A stretch of 64,000 bases of DNA from Hydrogenophaga sp. (GCF_019635465.1 NZ_JAHBZK010000014.1:1-64000); one strand, 5' to 3'; counted from the stretch's first letter, positions 43,768 through 54,528 are shown. The notes: generated by a model from the letters alone, not told the origin. Numbers and translations: made by a program.

Positions 43768-43848
43768 GAATAGCTTCGGTCGAGCCTGGATTGTGGCCGA
43801 GCGCGAGCATCAGCCAGGGTGGCACGCTGTGCATGGACAATCGCAGGC

Positions 43849-44586
43849 ATGTTGCGCTTGGAAGAAGTGTTGTATTCGCAGGGTTTTGGAACCCGTCGAA
43901 TCTGTCGTGGCCTGATTCAACAGGGGCTGGTGGTCGTGGGCGACGCCATCGATCCTTCGCTGGACCCAGATGAATTCGTTGATCCCCATTCCCTGCGCTT
44001 TCGCGTGGACGGGCAGCAATGGATGTGGCAGGAACGCGCCTATTTGATGATGAACAAGCCGGCAGGCTATGAGTGTTCACAGCGCGCTTCGTCGCATCCC
44101 AGCATCTATACCCTCCTGCCTGGTCCCTTGCGCCAGCGCGGAGGTGGAGCGGCCGCCGGCGTGCAAGCGGTGGGGCGCCTGGACCAGGACACGACCGGCC
44201 TTTTGCTGTTGTCGGACGATGGTGCGTTCATTCATCGCCTGACCTCGCCCAAGCACCACGTTCCCAAAGTCTATGAAGTGGTCTTGCGGCATCCGTTGAC
44301 AGCGAACACGTGTGCCCGGCTGGAAGCGGGGGTGGTTCTGGATGACGACCCCCGCCCCGTCAAAGCGGCCAAGGCGGATGCCACTGGCGATTGCAGTCTT
44401 CGCCTGGTACTGACCCAGGGGAAATACCACCAGGTCAAACGCATGATTGCGGCGGTGGGCAACCGCGTGGAGCAATTGCATCGCTCGGCCATTGGCGCAG
44501 TGGTGTTGCCTGATGATCTGTCACCTGGTCAATGGCGCTGGCTCAGCGCTGACGAGGTTCAATTGTTGAGGCAGCCGCCGCGGTGA
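43849..44586 (+). CDS. rsuA: 16S rRNA pseudouridine synthase, RsuA family
   Basis: A 245-residue enzyme that isomerises a uridine in rRNA. An S4 RNA-binding domain is at the N-terminus (MLRLEEVLYSQGFGTRRICR). The catalytic aspartate is in AVGRLDQDTTGLLLLSDDG near 104, followed by RLTSPKHHVPKVYEVVLRHP. The latter HxxPKxY segment and overall length point to RsuA (16S U516) rather than RluB/E/F. The ATG at 43849 gives the normal S4 start. Confidence 0.87.
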   Translation: MLRLEEVLYSQGFGTRRICRGLIQQGLVVVGDAIDPSLDPDEFVDPHSLRFRVDGQQWMWQERAYLMMNKPAGYECSQRASSHPSIYTLLPGPLRQRGGGAAAGVQAVGRLDQDTTGLLLLSDDGAFIHRLTSPKHHVPKVYEVVLRHPLTANTCARLEAGVVLDDDPRPVKAAKADATGDCSLRLVLTQGKYHQVKRMIAAVGNRVEQLHRSAIGAVVLPDDLSPGQWRWLSADEVQLLRQPPR

Positions 44587-44602
44587 TCGCGTCGGTTTGA
44601 GC

Positions 44603-45340
44603 TCAAAGAAGATCACCTTTGCGGCTGTCCAGAGGCATCAGGAACGAGTTGTTGTCCTGCCACTGGGAGTGGAAGTCGCTGCTGCGCGCATCGGCTGGCA
44701 CGCTGTTGGGCCAGTTCGACAGGGGGCCAAAGTCGCTGTTGGAACGGGTGCTGCGTTGGCGATTGATGGCACTGCGCAGGTTGGCCTGGGCCGCGATGAT
44801 GGCGCGCTCTTCCATCTCGCGCTCGCGCATGGCTCGGTTGAACTCCGACTCGCCCAGAAATTCGGCGCGGATCTCCGCAACGGTGGGCAGGCTGTTCGAG
44901 CGGACCACCCAATAGGGCAGGCCGATCTGGCTGAGCAGCGAGTGCTTGAGCGCACGGGTGCTGCGCGGAATGCCCGCCGCTCCGGGGACGTCGAGGCAGC
45001 CGACCACGCGCCCGTCCGACTTGCAGACTGTAAATGTGCAGTAGACGCCGCCCAGCAGCTTGTACCAGTCCACACCTTCTTCGCGCTGGCGAGGCAGCGT
45101 GAAACGGGTTACCGGCAGCTTGATCATCACGTGGTGGTCGTAGAAGGCACGGGCCAGCCAATGCCAGACCCTGGCTTCCTCGCTGTTGGCCAGTGGGCGC
45201 GCTGCCAGTGGCCAGTGTTTCGGAATGCGACGCTTCTCCCGGGCTTTTCGCGCGGCCCAGAACCGGTGCAGCAGCGCACCCACCGCCAGCAGGGCGGGGG
45301 CGAGGGCTACAAGCAGCCAGGGTTGGTTCCAAGTGTTCAT
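44603..45340 (-). CDS. DUF2726 domain protein with N-terminal membrane anchor
   Basis: A 245-residue protein. One N-terminal helix (PWLLVALAPALLAVGALLHRF) is followed by a DUF2726-like domain from about 40 to 150. Features of that nuclease-like fold are LANSEEARVWHWLARAF, VDWYKLLGGVYCTFTVCKSDGRVVGCLDVPG and KHSLLSQIGLPYWVVRS. The remaining 90 residues are polar and unrecognised. Relatives include predicted restriction-like nucleases, but activity has not been shown. The 211 bases upstream hold no gene. Confidence 0.7.
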   Translation of the reverse strand: MNTWNQPWLLVALAPALLAVGALLHRFWAARKAREKRRIPKHWPLAARPLANSEEARVWHWLARAFYDHHVMIKLPVTRFTLPRQREEGVDWYKLLGGVYCTFTVCKSDGRVVGCLDVPGAAGIPRSTRALKHSLLSQIGLPYWVVRSNSLPTVAEIRAEFLGESEFNRAMREREMEERAIIAAQANLRSAINRQRSTRSNSDFGPLSNWPNSVPADARSSDFHSQWQDNNSFLMPLDSRKGDLL

Positions 45341-45551
45341 GGAGGGGCGATTTGCCAGACTTGTATCAAAGTGTATACATGTCCGCCGTCACGCTTTGCA
45401 CTGCCGGGGGATTAACCCGGGGAGCCGTGACTTCCTTCAGGTTTCGGGGGGTGCACTGTGGCGCGTTGGCTGCGGCGCCAACTGGCGGGGCGAGTGGATT
45501 CTGGGATTCCAGTCGCAGGCAATCTATCCCCAAACTGAGGTAACGCTTCGT

Positions 45552-46376
45552 TCAATTCGGGACGGAATTCACGAATGCCTGAAGCAGTGTGGTCAGCGCG
45601 TGCGGTTGATCACGCTGGGGGCTGTGACCGCAATCGGGCAGGGTGTGGGCAAGGCTGTGCGGCACGGCACGTCGCACAGATTCCACTTGTTGCAGGCTTC
45701 CGTATTCGTCCTGCTCGCCTTGCACCACCAGCAGCGGGGCGCGAATGCGCGAGCACTCATCCACGATGTCGTAGGTGCGAAACGCCTCACTCAGCCAGAC
45801 GTCGTTCCACTGCCAGAACGCGTTGTCGACGTCGCGATGATGGCGCGCGAGTCGCTGGCGCAACCCGGTCGGCGAGTCCGGGTCAGCGATGTAGGCCTCA
45901 CGCGCCTGAGCGATGGCCTGGACCGACATGTCCTCGACGAAGACGTGCGGTGCGATGGCCACGCACGCGCTCACATCAAAACGGGCCGCGTGCAGCAACG
46001 CGATGGTGGCGCCGTCGGAGTGGCCGACCAGCACCGGCCGTTCGATGCCCAGTTGCGCCAGCACCAGCGGGAGCACGTCCAGCGCTTCACGGTGCATGTA
46101 GTCGGGTTCGTGCCTGCCAACGTGCCAGAAACCCTCCATGCGCGCCGGCCCACGAACCTGCGCCACCGGATCGGACTGCCCATAGCCGCGGCGCGAGTAC
46201 ATCCACCCCGCGCGCCCCGTTGCCTCGCACAGCTGGGCGGGCCAGCACACACCACGCTGCGTCCACAGTGAAACGCTACCAAGGCCTTCATGCAGAAAGA
46301 CCATTGGGGGCCGATCCGAAGGCCCGGGGATGTGGGCCACTTCCAGTTGCACGCCGTGAATGTCGACCGAGTTCAT
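45552..46376 (-). CDS. Alpha/beta hydrolase
   Basis: A 274-residue alpha/beta-hydrolase. The nucleophile serine is in LVGHSDGATIALLHAAR near 113, the oxyanion segment is VFLHEGLGSVSLW near 27, and the acid and histidine are in VVQGEQDEYGSL and LPDCGHSPQRDQP near 219 and 248. HEGLGSVSLW resembles the 2-hydroxymuconate semialdehyde hydrolase/MhpC group, but the substrate cannot be named. ATG 46376 has AGGA eight bases upstream and is preferred over 46385. Confidence 0.87.
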   Translation of the reverse strand: MNSVDIHGVQLEVAHIPGPSDRPPMVFLHEGLGSVSLWTQRGVCWPAQLCEATGRAGWMYSRRGYGQSDPVAQVRGPARMEGFWHVGRHEPDYMHREALDVLPLVLAQLGIERPVLVGHSDGATIALLHAARFDVSACVAIAPHVFVEDMSVQAIAQAREAYIADPDSPTGLRQRLARHHRDVDNAFWQWNDVWLSEAFRTYDIVDECSRIRAPLLVVQGEQDEYGSLQQVESVRRAVPHSLAHTLPDCGHSPQRDQPHALTTLLQAFVNSVPN

Positions 46377-46429
46377 GGCCGCCATCCTAGCGAGAAGGCA
46401 ATGTCGCCTGCTGAAGGTATTCTTCGCTC

Positions 46430-47317
46430 ATGCGAGCCATGTTCGACGCCTTCTGGCGATCCGTTGCCTACTGCCTTCACCCCCGGGTGATTGCGCTTTC
46501 CTTTCTCCCGCTGGTGCTGATGGTCGCCGTGTCCTTCGCACTTGGGTATTTCTTCTGGGACTCGTCGGTGGCCGCCGTGGCCGCCTGGTTCGAGGCCTTC
46601 GACCTGATTCAGGCCTTCCTTGGCTGGCTGGAGCGCATGGGGCTGGGGTCCTTGCGTGCGGTGTTCGCGCCGATGATCGTGCTGGTGCTGGCCACGCCTG
46701 CCATCGTCGTGTTGTGCCTGCTGCTGGTGGCCTCGTTCATGACGCCGGCCATGGTGGATCTGGTTGGGCAACGCCGCTTCCCCACCCTTGCCAAGCTGCA
46801 CGGTGGCTCGGTGCTGGTGAGCATTTTCTGGTCGCTTGGCTCAACCTTGTTGGCGGTTGTGGCCTTGGTGTTGTCGATGCCGTTGTGGCTGATTCCGCCC
46901 CTGGTACTGGTGCTGCCCCCATTGATCTGGGGGTGGCTCACCTACCGGGTTTTTGCGTTTGACGCACTGGCCACGCACGCCAGTGCCGATGAGCGCCGCC
47001 ACATCTTGCGCGAGCACCGTGCGACCTTGTTGGTGATGGGCGTTCTCAGCGGCTACCTCGGTGCGGCGCCCAGCTTGCTGTGGGCGTCCGGCGCCATGTT
47101 CATTGCCTTGGCGCCGCTGCTGGTGCCGGCCGCCATCTGGATCTACACGTTGGTGTTTGCGTTTGCGTCGTTGTGGTTCGCGCATTTTGCGCTGGCGGCG
47201 CTGGAGCGCATGCGCGCAACGGCCAGCGTCGAGGTCCTTGATCCGGAGCCCGCACTCACACACGATGCGACCCCGCCTGCGGCGCTTTCCCTGCCCGAAC
47301 CCCCTACGACACCATGA
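46430..47317 (+). CDS. EI24 domain membrane protein
   Basis: A 295-residue protein of the EI24/CysZ-like family with about six membrane segments. It begins MRAMFDAFWRSVAYCLHPRV, the usual entry into the first helix, and contains MTPAMVDLVGQRRFP and the tyrosine-rich WGWLTYRVFAFDALATHASADER loop. The C-terminal 40 residues are Pro/Thr-rich and not in the membrane. CysZ proteins carry sulphate; distant EI24 members have no known cargo. The stop overlaps the next gene by four bases. Confidence 0.85.
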   Translation: MRAMFDAFWRSVAYCLHPRVIALSFLPLVLMVAVSFALGYFFWDSSVAAVAAWFEAFDLIQAFLGWLERMGLGSLRAVFAPMIVLVLATPAIVVLCLLLVASFMTPAMVDLVGQRRFPTLAKLHGGSVLVSIFWSLGSTLLAVVALVLSMPLWLIPPLVLVLPPLIWGWLTYRVFAFDALATHASADERRHILREHRATLLVMGVLSGYLGAAPSLLWASGAMFIALAPLLVPAAIWIYTLVFAFASLWFAHFALAALERMRATASVEVLDPEPALTHDATPPAALSLPEPPTTP

Positions 47318-48126
47318 GCACCACGTTTGGCCTGATCATCGTCGGCGACGAAATCCTCTCGGGCAAACGCCAGGACAAGCACCTGCCCAAGGTGGCCGAG
47401 CTGCTGGCTGCGCGCGGTCTTTCCCTGGCCTGGGCGCAGGTGGTAGGAGACGATCCCGATCGCATCACGGCCACCTTGCGCGACGCCTTTGCGGGGCAGG
47501 GTGTGGTGTTTTGCAGTGGCGGCATCGGTGCCACCCCCGACGACCATACGCGCCAATGCGCGGCGCGCGCTCTTGGCGTGGAGCTGGCACTGCACCCCGA
47601 GGCCGCACGCCTGATCGAGTCACGCATGCGCGACGTGGCGGCCGAACAAGGCGTGGCCTTCGAGCCTGAACGAACGGACAACGTGCACCGCTACAACATG
47701 GGTGTCTTCCCGGTTGGGGCAGAGATCATCCAGAACCCCTACAACAAGATTCCCGGGTTCAGCTGCGTCGGGCCGGGTGGGGCGCAGGTGCATTTCGTCC
47801 CGGGGTTTCCGGTCATGGCCTGGCCGATGATTGAGGCCCTGCTGGATCATCGGTATGCGCATCTGCACCGAATCAGCGCGTTTCAGGAGCGGTCTGTGAT
47901 CGTCATGGGCGCCATGGAAGCCACGCTGACGCCGCTGATGCTTCAGATCGAAGCCACGCACGGGGTCAAGGTGTTCAGCCTGCCCAGCGTGGACCACCCC
48001 ACTTTTGGGCGCCACATTGAACTGGGCGTCAAAGGCCCGCCTGAGGAAGTGAGGCCCGCTTTCGAGGCTTTGCTCGCGGGGCTCAGGGGCCATGGCGCCG
48101 AACTTGGCCCCGAAATGGTGCGCTGA
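47314..48126 (+). CDS. CinA-type molybdopterin-binding domain protein
   Basis: A 270-residue protein with an N-terminal MoCF-biosynthesis (MoaB/MogA-like) fold: FGLIIVGDEILSGKRQDKHL near 5, VGDDPDRITATLRDAF near 43 and FCSGGIGATPDDHTRQCAA near 66. The C-terminal third matches the middle part of competence/damage-inducible CinA proteins. It lacks the CinA amidohydrolase domain that cleaves nicotinamide mononucleotide, so that activity is not expected. The ATGA overlap suggests co-translation with the EI24 gene. Confidence 0.85.
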   Translation: MSTTFGLIIVGDEILSGKRQDKHLPKVAELLAARGLSLAWAQVVGDDPDRITATLRDAFAGQGVVFCSGGIGATPDDHTRQCAARALGVELALHPEAARLIESRMRDVAAEQGVAFEPERTDNVHRYNMGVFPVGAEIIQNPYNKIPGFSCVGPGGAQVHFVPGFPVMAWPMIEALLDHRYAHLHRISAFQERSVIVMGAMEATLTPLMLQIEATHGVKVFSLPSVDHPTFGRHIELGVKGPPEEVRPAFEALLAGLRGHGAELGPEMVR

Positions 48127-48133
48127 GCGCGAT

Positions 48134-48165
48134 GCACCAAGATTGGGCGAGCACTGAAAAGGTGC
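48134..48165 (+). promoter_or_regulatory. Two NtrC-type enhancer sites upstream of glnA
   Basis: Site 2 (48151-48165) is GCACTGAAAAGGTGC, a perfect GCAC-N7-GTGC match to the NtrC consensus. Site 1 (48134-48148) is GCACCAAGATTGGGC, with one mismatch in the second half. The two centres are 17 bases apart, as in enteric glnA enhancers. They lie about 95 bases upstream of the sigma54 promoter, a workable enhancer distance. Confidence 0.8.
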
Positions 48166-48257
48166 GATGGTGGCTGGGTCCAGTCCTGGCGCGGGCTCAA
48201 GTCGTTCACGCGCCATAATCTCCGGCGCGTCTGAACGCCGTGTCCACGGCGTTCGAG

Positions 48258-48273
48258 TGGCATGGAACCTGCA
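48258..48273 (+). promoter_or_regulatory. Sigma54 promoter of glnA
   Basis: TGGCATGGAACCTGCA has the required GG (48259-48260) and GC (48271-48272) exactly ten bases apart and matches TGGCAC-N5-TTGCA at most positions. Transcription should start near 48284, about 47 bases before the glnA ATG. With the two upstream NtrC sites, this explains nitrogen-regulated expression. Both NtrB and NtrC are encoded downstream. Confidence 0.8.
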
Positions 48274-48330
48274 TGCCGGCGGGCGTCCCATTTTTTTATC
48301 CACCTTTCCACAGAGACACAGGAGCATTTG

Positions 48331-49746
48331 ATGGCAAAGACCGTCGCAGACGTGATGCAGATGGTGAAGGAGAACGAAGTCAAATTCGTCGACTTCCGCT
48401 TCACCGACACCCGCGGCAAAGAGCAGCACGTCACCGTGCCGATCTCGGCCTTCGACGAGGACAAGTTCAGCTCGGGCCACGCGTTCGACGGTTCGTCCAT
48501 CGCCGGCTGGAAGGGCATTGAAGCCTCGGACATGCAGCTCATGCCCGACCCCAACACCGCCAACATCGACCCCTTCTTCGAAGAGACCACGATGTTCCTG
48601 CAGTGCGACGTGGTCGAGCCCAGTGATGGCAAGGCCTATGACCGCGATCCGCGCTCCATTGCCCGCCGCGCCGAGGCCTATCTGAAGGCGTCCGGCCTGG
48701 GCGACACTGCTTACTTCGGACCGGAACCCGAGTTCTTCATCTTCGACGGCGTGCGCTTCAGCAACGAGCCTGGCCGCGTGTTCTACGAGATCGAAGAGTA
48801 CGAAGCCCCCTGGAACAGCGGTGCCAAGCTCGAAGGCGGCAACCGCGGTCACCGTCCCACCGTCAAGGGTGGTTACTTCCCGGTTCCCCCGGTCGACAGC
48901 ACGCAGGACATGCGCGCCGAGATGGTGCTGATCCTTGAGTCGCTGGGCATCCCCTGCGAAGTGTTCCACCACGAAGTGGCGGGCGCAGGCCAGAACGAAA
49001 TCGGCACCAAGTTCAGCACGCTCGTCGAGCGCGCCGACTGGACGCAGGTGCTGAAGTACGTGGTCTGGAACGTGGCCAACGCCTACGGCAAGACGGCCAC
49101 CTTCATGCCCAAGCCCTACGCCGGTGACAACGGCTCTGGCATGCACGTGCACCAGTCGATCTGGAAGGACGGCAAGAACCTGTTCGCGGGCGACGGCTAT
49201 GCCGGCCTGAGCGAGTTCGCCCTGTACTACATCGGTGGCGTGATCAAGCACGCTCGCGCGCTCAACGCCATCACCAACCCCGGCACCAACAGCTACAAGC
49301 GCCTGGTGCCCGGCTTCGAAGCTCCGGTGAAACTGGCCTACAGCTCGCGCAACCGCTCGGCATCGATCCGCATCCCGTACGTGGCCAACCCCAAGGGTCG
49401 CCGCATCGAGGCACGCTTCCCCGATCCTTCGGCCAACCCCTACCTGGCCTTCTCGGCCCTGATGATGGCGGGCCTGGACGGCGTGGAAAACAAGATCCAC
49501 CCGGGCGAAGCCGCCACCAAGGACCTGTACCACCTGCCGCCGGAAGAGGACAAGCTGGTCCCGACCGTGTGCTCCAGCCTCGACCAGGCGCTGGACTACC
49601 TCGACAAGGACCGCGCGTTCCTGACCAAGGGTGGCGTGTTCACCGACTCCATGCTCGACGCCTACATCGAGCTGAAGATGAACGAAGTGACCCGCTTCCG
49701 CATGTCGCCTCACCCGGTCGAGTACGACATGTACTACAGCCTGTGA
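48331..49746 (+). CDS. glnA: Glutamine synthetase type I
   Basis: A 471-residue dodecameric GSI that joins ammonia to glutamate. Motifs are [19 protein letters not shown] near 53, [13 protein letters not shown] near 132, the metal/ATP-site [20 protein letters not shown] near 265 and [17 protein letters not shown] near 323. The adenylylation tyrosine is near 400 in [10 protein letters not shown], so GlnE control is expected (GSI-beta). GGAG precedes the ATG. Transcription is from the sigma54 promoter at 48258, and a terminator follows. Confidence 0.98.
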   Translation: MAKTVADVMQMVKENEVKFVDFRFTDTRGKEQHVTVPISAFDEDKFSSGHAFDGSSIAGWKGIEASDMQLMPDPNTANIDPFFEETTMFLQCDVVEPSDGKAYDRDPRSIARRAEAYLKASGLGDTAYFGPEPEFFIFDGVRFSNEPGRVFYEIEEYEAPWNSGAKLEGGNRGHRPTVKGGYFPVPPVDSTQDMRAEMVLILESLGIPCEVFHHEVAGAGQNEIGTKFSTLVERADWTQVLKYVVWNVANAYGKTATFMPKPYAGDNGSGMHVHQSIWKDGKNLFAGDGYAGLSEFALYYIGGVIKHARALNAITNPGTNSYKRLVPGFEAPVKLAYSSRNRSASIRIPYVANPKGRRIEARFPDPSANPYLAFSALMMAGLDGVENKIHPGEAATKDLYHLPPEEDKLVPTVCSSLDQALDYLDKDRAFLTKGGVFTDSMLDAYIELKMNEVTRFRMSPHPVEYDMYYSL

Positions 49747-49779
49747 TCGCGCGCCGCGCATGCGGCGTCGGCTCACCAG

Positions 49780-49806
49780 AAGGGACGGCTCCGGCCGTCC
49801 CTTTTT
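49780..49806 (+). terminator. Intrinsic terminator after glnA
   Basis: AAGGGACGGC (49780-49789) pairs with GCCGTCCCTT (49794-49803) around the loop TCCG and is followed by a T run to 49806. It separates glnA from the downstream secreted-protein gene and ntrBC, so those need read-through or their own promoter. Confidence 0.9.
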
Positions 49807-49897
49807 CTTGGGCGCACGTCGATGCGGGTGAGCCCTCGGCACTTTTGCGTGGCATTTCGGTCATACTGCCTCGCGTTCGCATTCAGGAGGTGACCCG

Positions 49898-50392
49898 TTG
49901 TCTGTCCAGTCCCGCTTCGTCCGTTGTGGTGTGTCCAGCCTGGTGCTGATTGCTGCATGGCCGGCCTTGGCTCAGGAGCCCATCTACCGGTGCGGCAACG
50001 AGTACACCAACAACGCCGCGGTGGCCAAGCAGCGTGGTTGCACGCCGCTGCAGGGTGGCAATATCACCATCATCGAGGGCACCAAGCCGTCGCCGGCAGC
50101 GCGTCCGAGCTCGCCCGCCAGTGCGCCACGGGTCGACAACGCGGCGCAGCGTCAGCGTGATGCCGACGCCCGCGCCACGCTGGAGGCAGAACTGCGCAAG
50201 GCCGAAGAGCGTCTGGCGGCTGCGCAAAAGGCTTACGCCAACGGCGAGCCTGAGAAGCAAGGCATCGAGTCGCGCAACTACCAACGCTACCTGGACCGCG
50301 TGGCCGAACTCAAAGACGCGGTGACGCGTGCCGAGAACGACGTGGCCGGCATCCGCAGGGAGTTGCAGCGCATGGGCGGTGCCACGAACTGA
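49898..50392 (+). CDS. Secreted coiled-coil protein between glnA and ntrB
   Basis: A 164-residue exported protein of unknown function. The start is TTG 49898, chosen because AGGAGG stands seven bases upstream and because the signal peptide (VRCGVSSLVLIAAWPALA) follows. The mature start EPIYRCGNEYTNNAAVAKQRGC has the look of a DUF4124-type module with two cysteines. A Pro/Ser linker leads to a charged helix from about 85 to 160 (EAELRKAEERLAAAQKAYA) that should form a coiled coil. A gene of this kind between glnA and ntrB is seen in related bacteria from memory; no role in nitrogen control is known. Confidence 0.78.
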   Translation: MSVQSRFVRCGVSSLVLIAAWPALAQEPIYRCGNEYTNNAAVAKQRGCTPLQGGNITIIEGTKPSPAARPSSPASAPRVDNAAQRQRDADARATLEAELRKAEERLAAAQKAYANGEPEKQGIESRNYQRYLDRVAELKDAVTRAENDVAGIRRELQRMGGATN

Positions 50393-50467
50393 AGTCCCCT
50401 GGGGCTTCCTCGGGCGGCGGCGGGTTCTGCCGCACCTCTCCCGAACTTCTGCCGCACAATTGACGGC

Positions 50468-51607
50468 TTGAAAAAGCCCGACGCCTTCTCTCTTTTCAGT
50501 CTCGCCGCTCGCCGCACCAACGGCCGGGCGAGCGATGCCCGTTCCAACCCCGATCTGGCCGCGCGATTGCAGGCGCTGGATCTGCTGGCCACCTTGGTGG
50601 CGGTGGTCGATGCCGAGGGCCACGTGGTGTTTGCCAACGCTGCGCTGGAGGACGCCCTCAGCCTTTCCAGGCGCAGCCTGGCGGGCGTTCGGCTGCAGGA
50701 CTGCTTCACCGAACCCGTGCTGCTCGACAACGCCCTGCAAGGCGCGCGCAGCAACGAGTTTGCCGCCTTGCGCTACGACGCTTTCCTGCGTCGACTCAAC
50801 CATGAGCCGCTGCCGGTGCACGTGGTGGTGGCACAGACCGAGAAGACAGGCGAAGTGGTGGTCGAGCTGCTGCCGCAGGAGCAACAGACCCGCCAAGAGC
50901 GCGAGGAGCGACTGCTGGATCAGGCCCAGGCCAACAAGGAGCTCATCCGCAACCTGGCCCACGAGATCAAGAATCCCCTGGGCGGCATTCGCGGCGCGGC
51001 GCAGCTGCTGCAGATGGAACTGCAAAGCAAGGAGCTCATTGAGTACACGCAGGTGATCGTGCACGAGGCCGACCGCCTGCAGTCACTGGTGGACCGCCTG
51101 CTGGCGCCGCACCGTCGTCCGCATGTGGTGGGCGACGTCAACATCCACGAGGTGTGTGAGCGGGTGCGTTCGCTGATCGTGGCCGAGTTCCCGCGTGGGT
51201 TGAAGGTCGTGCGCGACTACGACACCTCGATCCCCGAATTCCGGGGCGATCGCGAACAACTCATTCAGGCCGTGCTCAACATCGCGCACAACGCTGCGCT
51301 GGCGCTGACCGAGCGCATCGAGGCGGGTGACGCCCGCATCACCTTGCGAACGCGCGTGGGCCGTCAGCTCACCTTTGGCAAGCAGCGCTATCGGCTGGCA
51401 CTGGAATTGCATGTCATCGACAACGGGCCCGGCGTGCCGGACTCGATCAAGGACAGGGTGTTCTTCCCGCTGGTGTCGGGTCGCGATGGTGGTTCCGGAC
51501 TGGGCCTCACGCTGGCGCAGACCTTCGTGCAGCAGCACCATGGCCTGATCGAGGTGGAGAGCGTGCCGGGTCACACGGATTTCAAGATCCTGATTCCGTT
51601 GCCTTGA
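50468..51607 (+). CDS. glnL: Nitrogen regulation sensor kinase NtrB (GlnL)
   Basis: A 379-residue histidine kinase/phosphatase without membrane helices. A PAS domain (about 38-140) contains VVDAEGHVVFANAALEDALS. The H-box is NLAHEIKNPLGGIRGAAQLL with His165. The ATPase domain has QAVLNIAHNAALAL, VIDNGPGVPDSIKDRVFFPL and GGSGLGLTLAQTFV. It phosphorylates NtrC when nitrogen is short and is controlled by PII proteins. The predicted start is TTG 50468 and could be further downstream, since the first 30 residues are not conserved. NtrC follows 43 bases later. Confidence 0.94.
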   Translation: MKKPDAFSLFSLAARRTNGRASDARSNPDLAARLQALDLLATLVAVVDAEGHVVFANAALEDALSLSRRSLAGVRLQDCFTEPVLLDNALQGARSNEFAALRYDAFLRRLNHEPLPVHVVVAQTEKTGEVVVELLPQEQQTRQEREERLLDQAQANKELIRNLAHEIKNPLGGIRGAAQLLQMELQSKELIEYTQVIVHEADRLQSLVDRLLAPHRRPHVVGDVNIHEVCERVRSLIVAEFPRGLKVVRDYDTSIPEFRGDREQLIQAVLNIAHNAALALTERIEAGDARITLRTRVGRQLTFGKQRYRLALELHVIDNGPGVPDSIKDRVFFPLVSGRDGGSGLGLTLAQTFVQQHHGLIEVESVPGHTDFKILIPLP

Positions 51608-51650
51608 TCGATACCAACCGCGCTGCGAGACCTGAAGGGACCACCGATAC

Positions 51651-53216
<1,566 letters not shown>

Positions 53217-53251
53217 GGCCGCTCGCTGGCGCCCAGCGGGCGCCGGGCGAC

Positions 53252-54016
53252 TCAGCCCAGCGTCAGCACCACCGGCGCGTGATCGCTGGGGCGTTCGTTC
53301 TTGCGGGGCAGCTTGTCCACGGCGCAGGCGCTGGCGCGCGCCTTGATGGCCTCGCTCACCAGAATGTGGTCGATGCGCAGGCCGCGGTTGCGCCGGAAGG
53401 CGAGGTCGCGGTAGTCCCACCACGAGTAGTTCTTCTCGGGTTGCGGAAACAAACGCACGGCGTCGCTCAGTCCCAGGCCGATCAGCGACTGCAAGTGGGT
53501 GCGCTCTTCGGTGGTGCAGTGAATGGTCTCGCGCAGGCCTTGCGGATCCCACACATCGAGGTCGTCGAAGGTGATGTTGTAGTCGCCCATCAGCACCAGC
53601 GCCGGGTGCGCGATGAGTTCGTTGCGCACCCATTCCCGCAGCGCCTCGAGCCAGCGCATCTTGTAGGCGAACTTGTCGGAGCCTGGCGCCTGCCCGTTGG
53701 GAAAGTAGCCGCCGATCACCCGCACGCCGTCCACCGTGGCCGTGATCAGGCGTGCCTGTTCGTCCTCAAAACCTGGAATGTTCTTGACCACATCGGCCGA
53801 CGGCGAACGCGTGATCAGTGCGACGCCGTTGTAGGTCTTTTGCCCATGCCATTGCGCCTGGTAGCCGGCGTCGGCAAAGGCCTGTGCCGGGAACTTGTCG
53901 TCGGTGAGCTTGAGCTCCTGCAAGGCCAGCACGTCGACCGGATTGGCAGCCAGCCAGTCGAGCACCTGCGGCAATCGCACGGCCAGGGAGTTGACGTTCC
54001 AGGTCGCCAGTTTCAT
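53252..54016 (-). CDS. xthA: Exodeoxyribonuclease III
   Basis: A 254-residue AP endonuclease/exonuclease of base-excision repair. Motifs are KLATWNVNSLAVRLPQVLDW at the start, LALQELKLTDDKFP with the metal-binding Glu, GDYNITFDDLDVWDP, and the end RIDHILVSEAIKARA with PSDHAPVVLTLG (catalytic Asp-His). The start at 54016 (MKLATWNVN) has GGAG upstream; a GTG three codons earlier is less likely. It is eight bases from folA... xthA follows folA by 16 bases in one leftward run. Confidence 0.95.
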   Translation of the reverse strand: MKLATWNVNSLAVRLPQVLDWLAANPVDVLALQELKLTDDKFPAQAFADAGYQAQWHGQKTYNGVALITRSPSADVVKNIPGFEDEQARLITATVDGVRVIGGYFPNGQAPGSDKFAYKMRWLEALREWVRNELIAHPALVLMGDYNITFDDLDVWDPQGLRETIHCTTEERTHLQSLIGLGLSDAVRLFPQPEKNYSWWDYRDLAFRRNRGLRIDHILVSEAIKARASACAVDKLPRKNERPSDHAPVVLTLG

Positions 54017-54032
54017 CGGTGTCACCTCTCCT

Positions 54033-54524
54033 TCAGGGTCGACGTTCGTAGGTCACGAAGGCGAATGGCAGGCCGTTGGCGCCTGTCTGGCTGTCGCGCG
54101 CGGTTTCCGCCCATTCGGGGCCGAGCGCATCCATGTGCGCGTCACCGTCAAAGGCCTGGGCAATTTCGGTCACCACCACCCGCTGGGCGTGCGGCAGTGC
54201 GAGTCGGTAGACCTGGGCGCCGCCGATCACCCAGATCTCGGGCACGTCACCGCAACTGGCGATGGCCTGATCGAGGGACGCCGCGGTCGACGCCCCTGCC
54301 GCTTGCCACTGTGCGTCGCGCGAGAGCACGATGTTGCTTCGCCCGGGCAGGGGGCGAAAACGCGGCGGCAGGGAGTCCCAGGTCTTGCGTCCCATGATCA
54401 CGGGCGCGCCGAGCGTGGTGCGCTTGAAGTGCGCCATGTCCTCCGGCAGGCGCCAGGGAATGGCGTTGTCCTTGCCGATGACGCCGTTGGCGGCGCGCGC
54501 GTAGATGAGGTTCAGTCGTGCCAT
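54033..54524 (-). CDS. folA: Dihydrofolate reductase
   Basis: A 163-residue enzyme that reduces dihydrofolate with NADPH. It begins MARLNLIYARAANGVIGKDN and has the substrate-site AIPWRLPEDMAHFKRTTLG with Asp29-type acid, VIMGRKTWDSLPPRFRPLPG, and WVIGGAQVYRLAL. The ATG at 54524 is the family start; a longer reading from 54575 is not conserved. Clustering with thyA, two genes upstream, is common because thymidylate synthase makes its substrate. Confidence 0.96.
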   Translation of the reverse strand: MARLNLIYARAANGVIGKDNAIPWRLPEDMAHFKRTTLGAPVIMGRKTWDSLPPRFRPLPGRSNIVLSRDAQWQAAGASTAASLDQAIASCGDVPEIWVIGGAQVYRLALPHAQRVVVTEIAQAFDGDAHMDALGPEWAETARDSQTGANGLPFAFVTYERRP

Positions 54525-54528
54525 GGCG

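Noticed and set aside
47620-49842. Leftward frame of 740 codons opposite glnA
   Set aside because: glnA is certain on the plus strand and the antisense frame also crosses its promoter and terminator.
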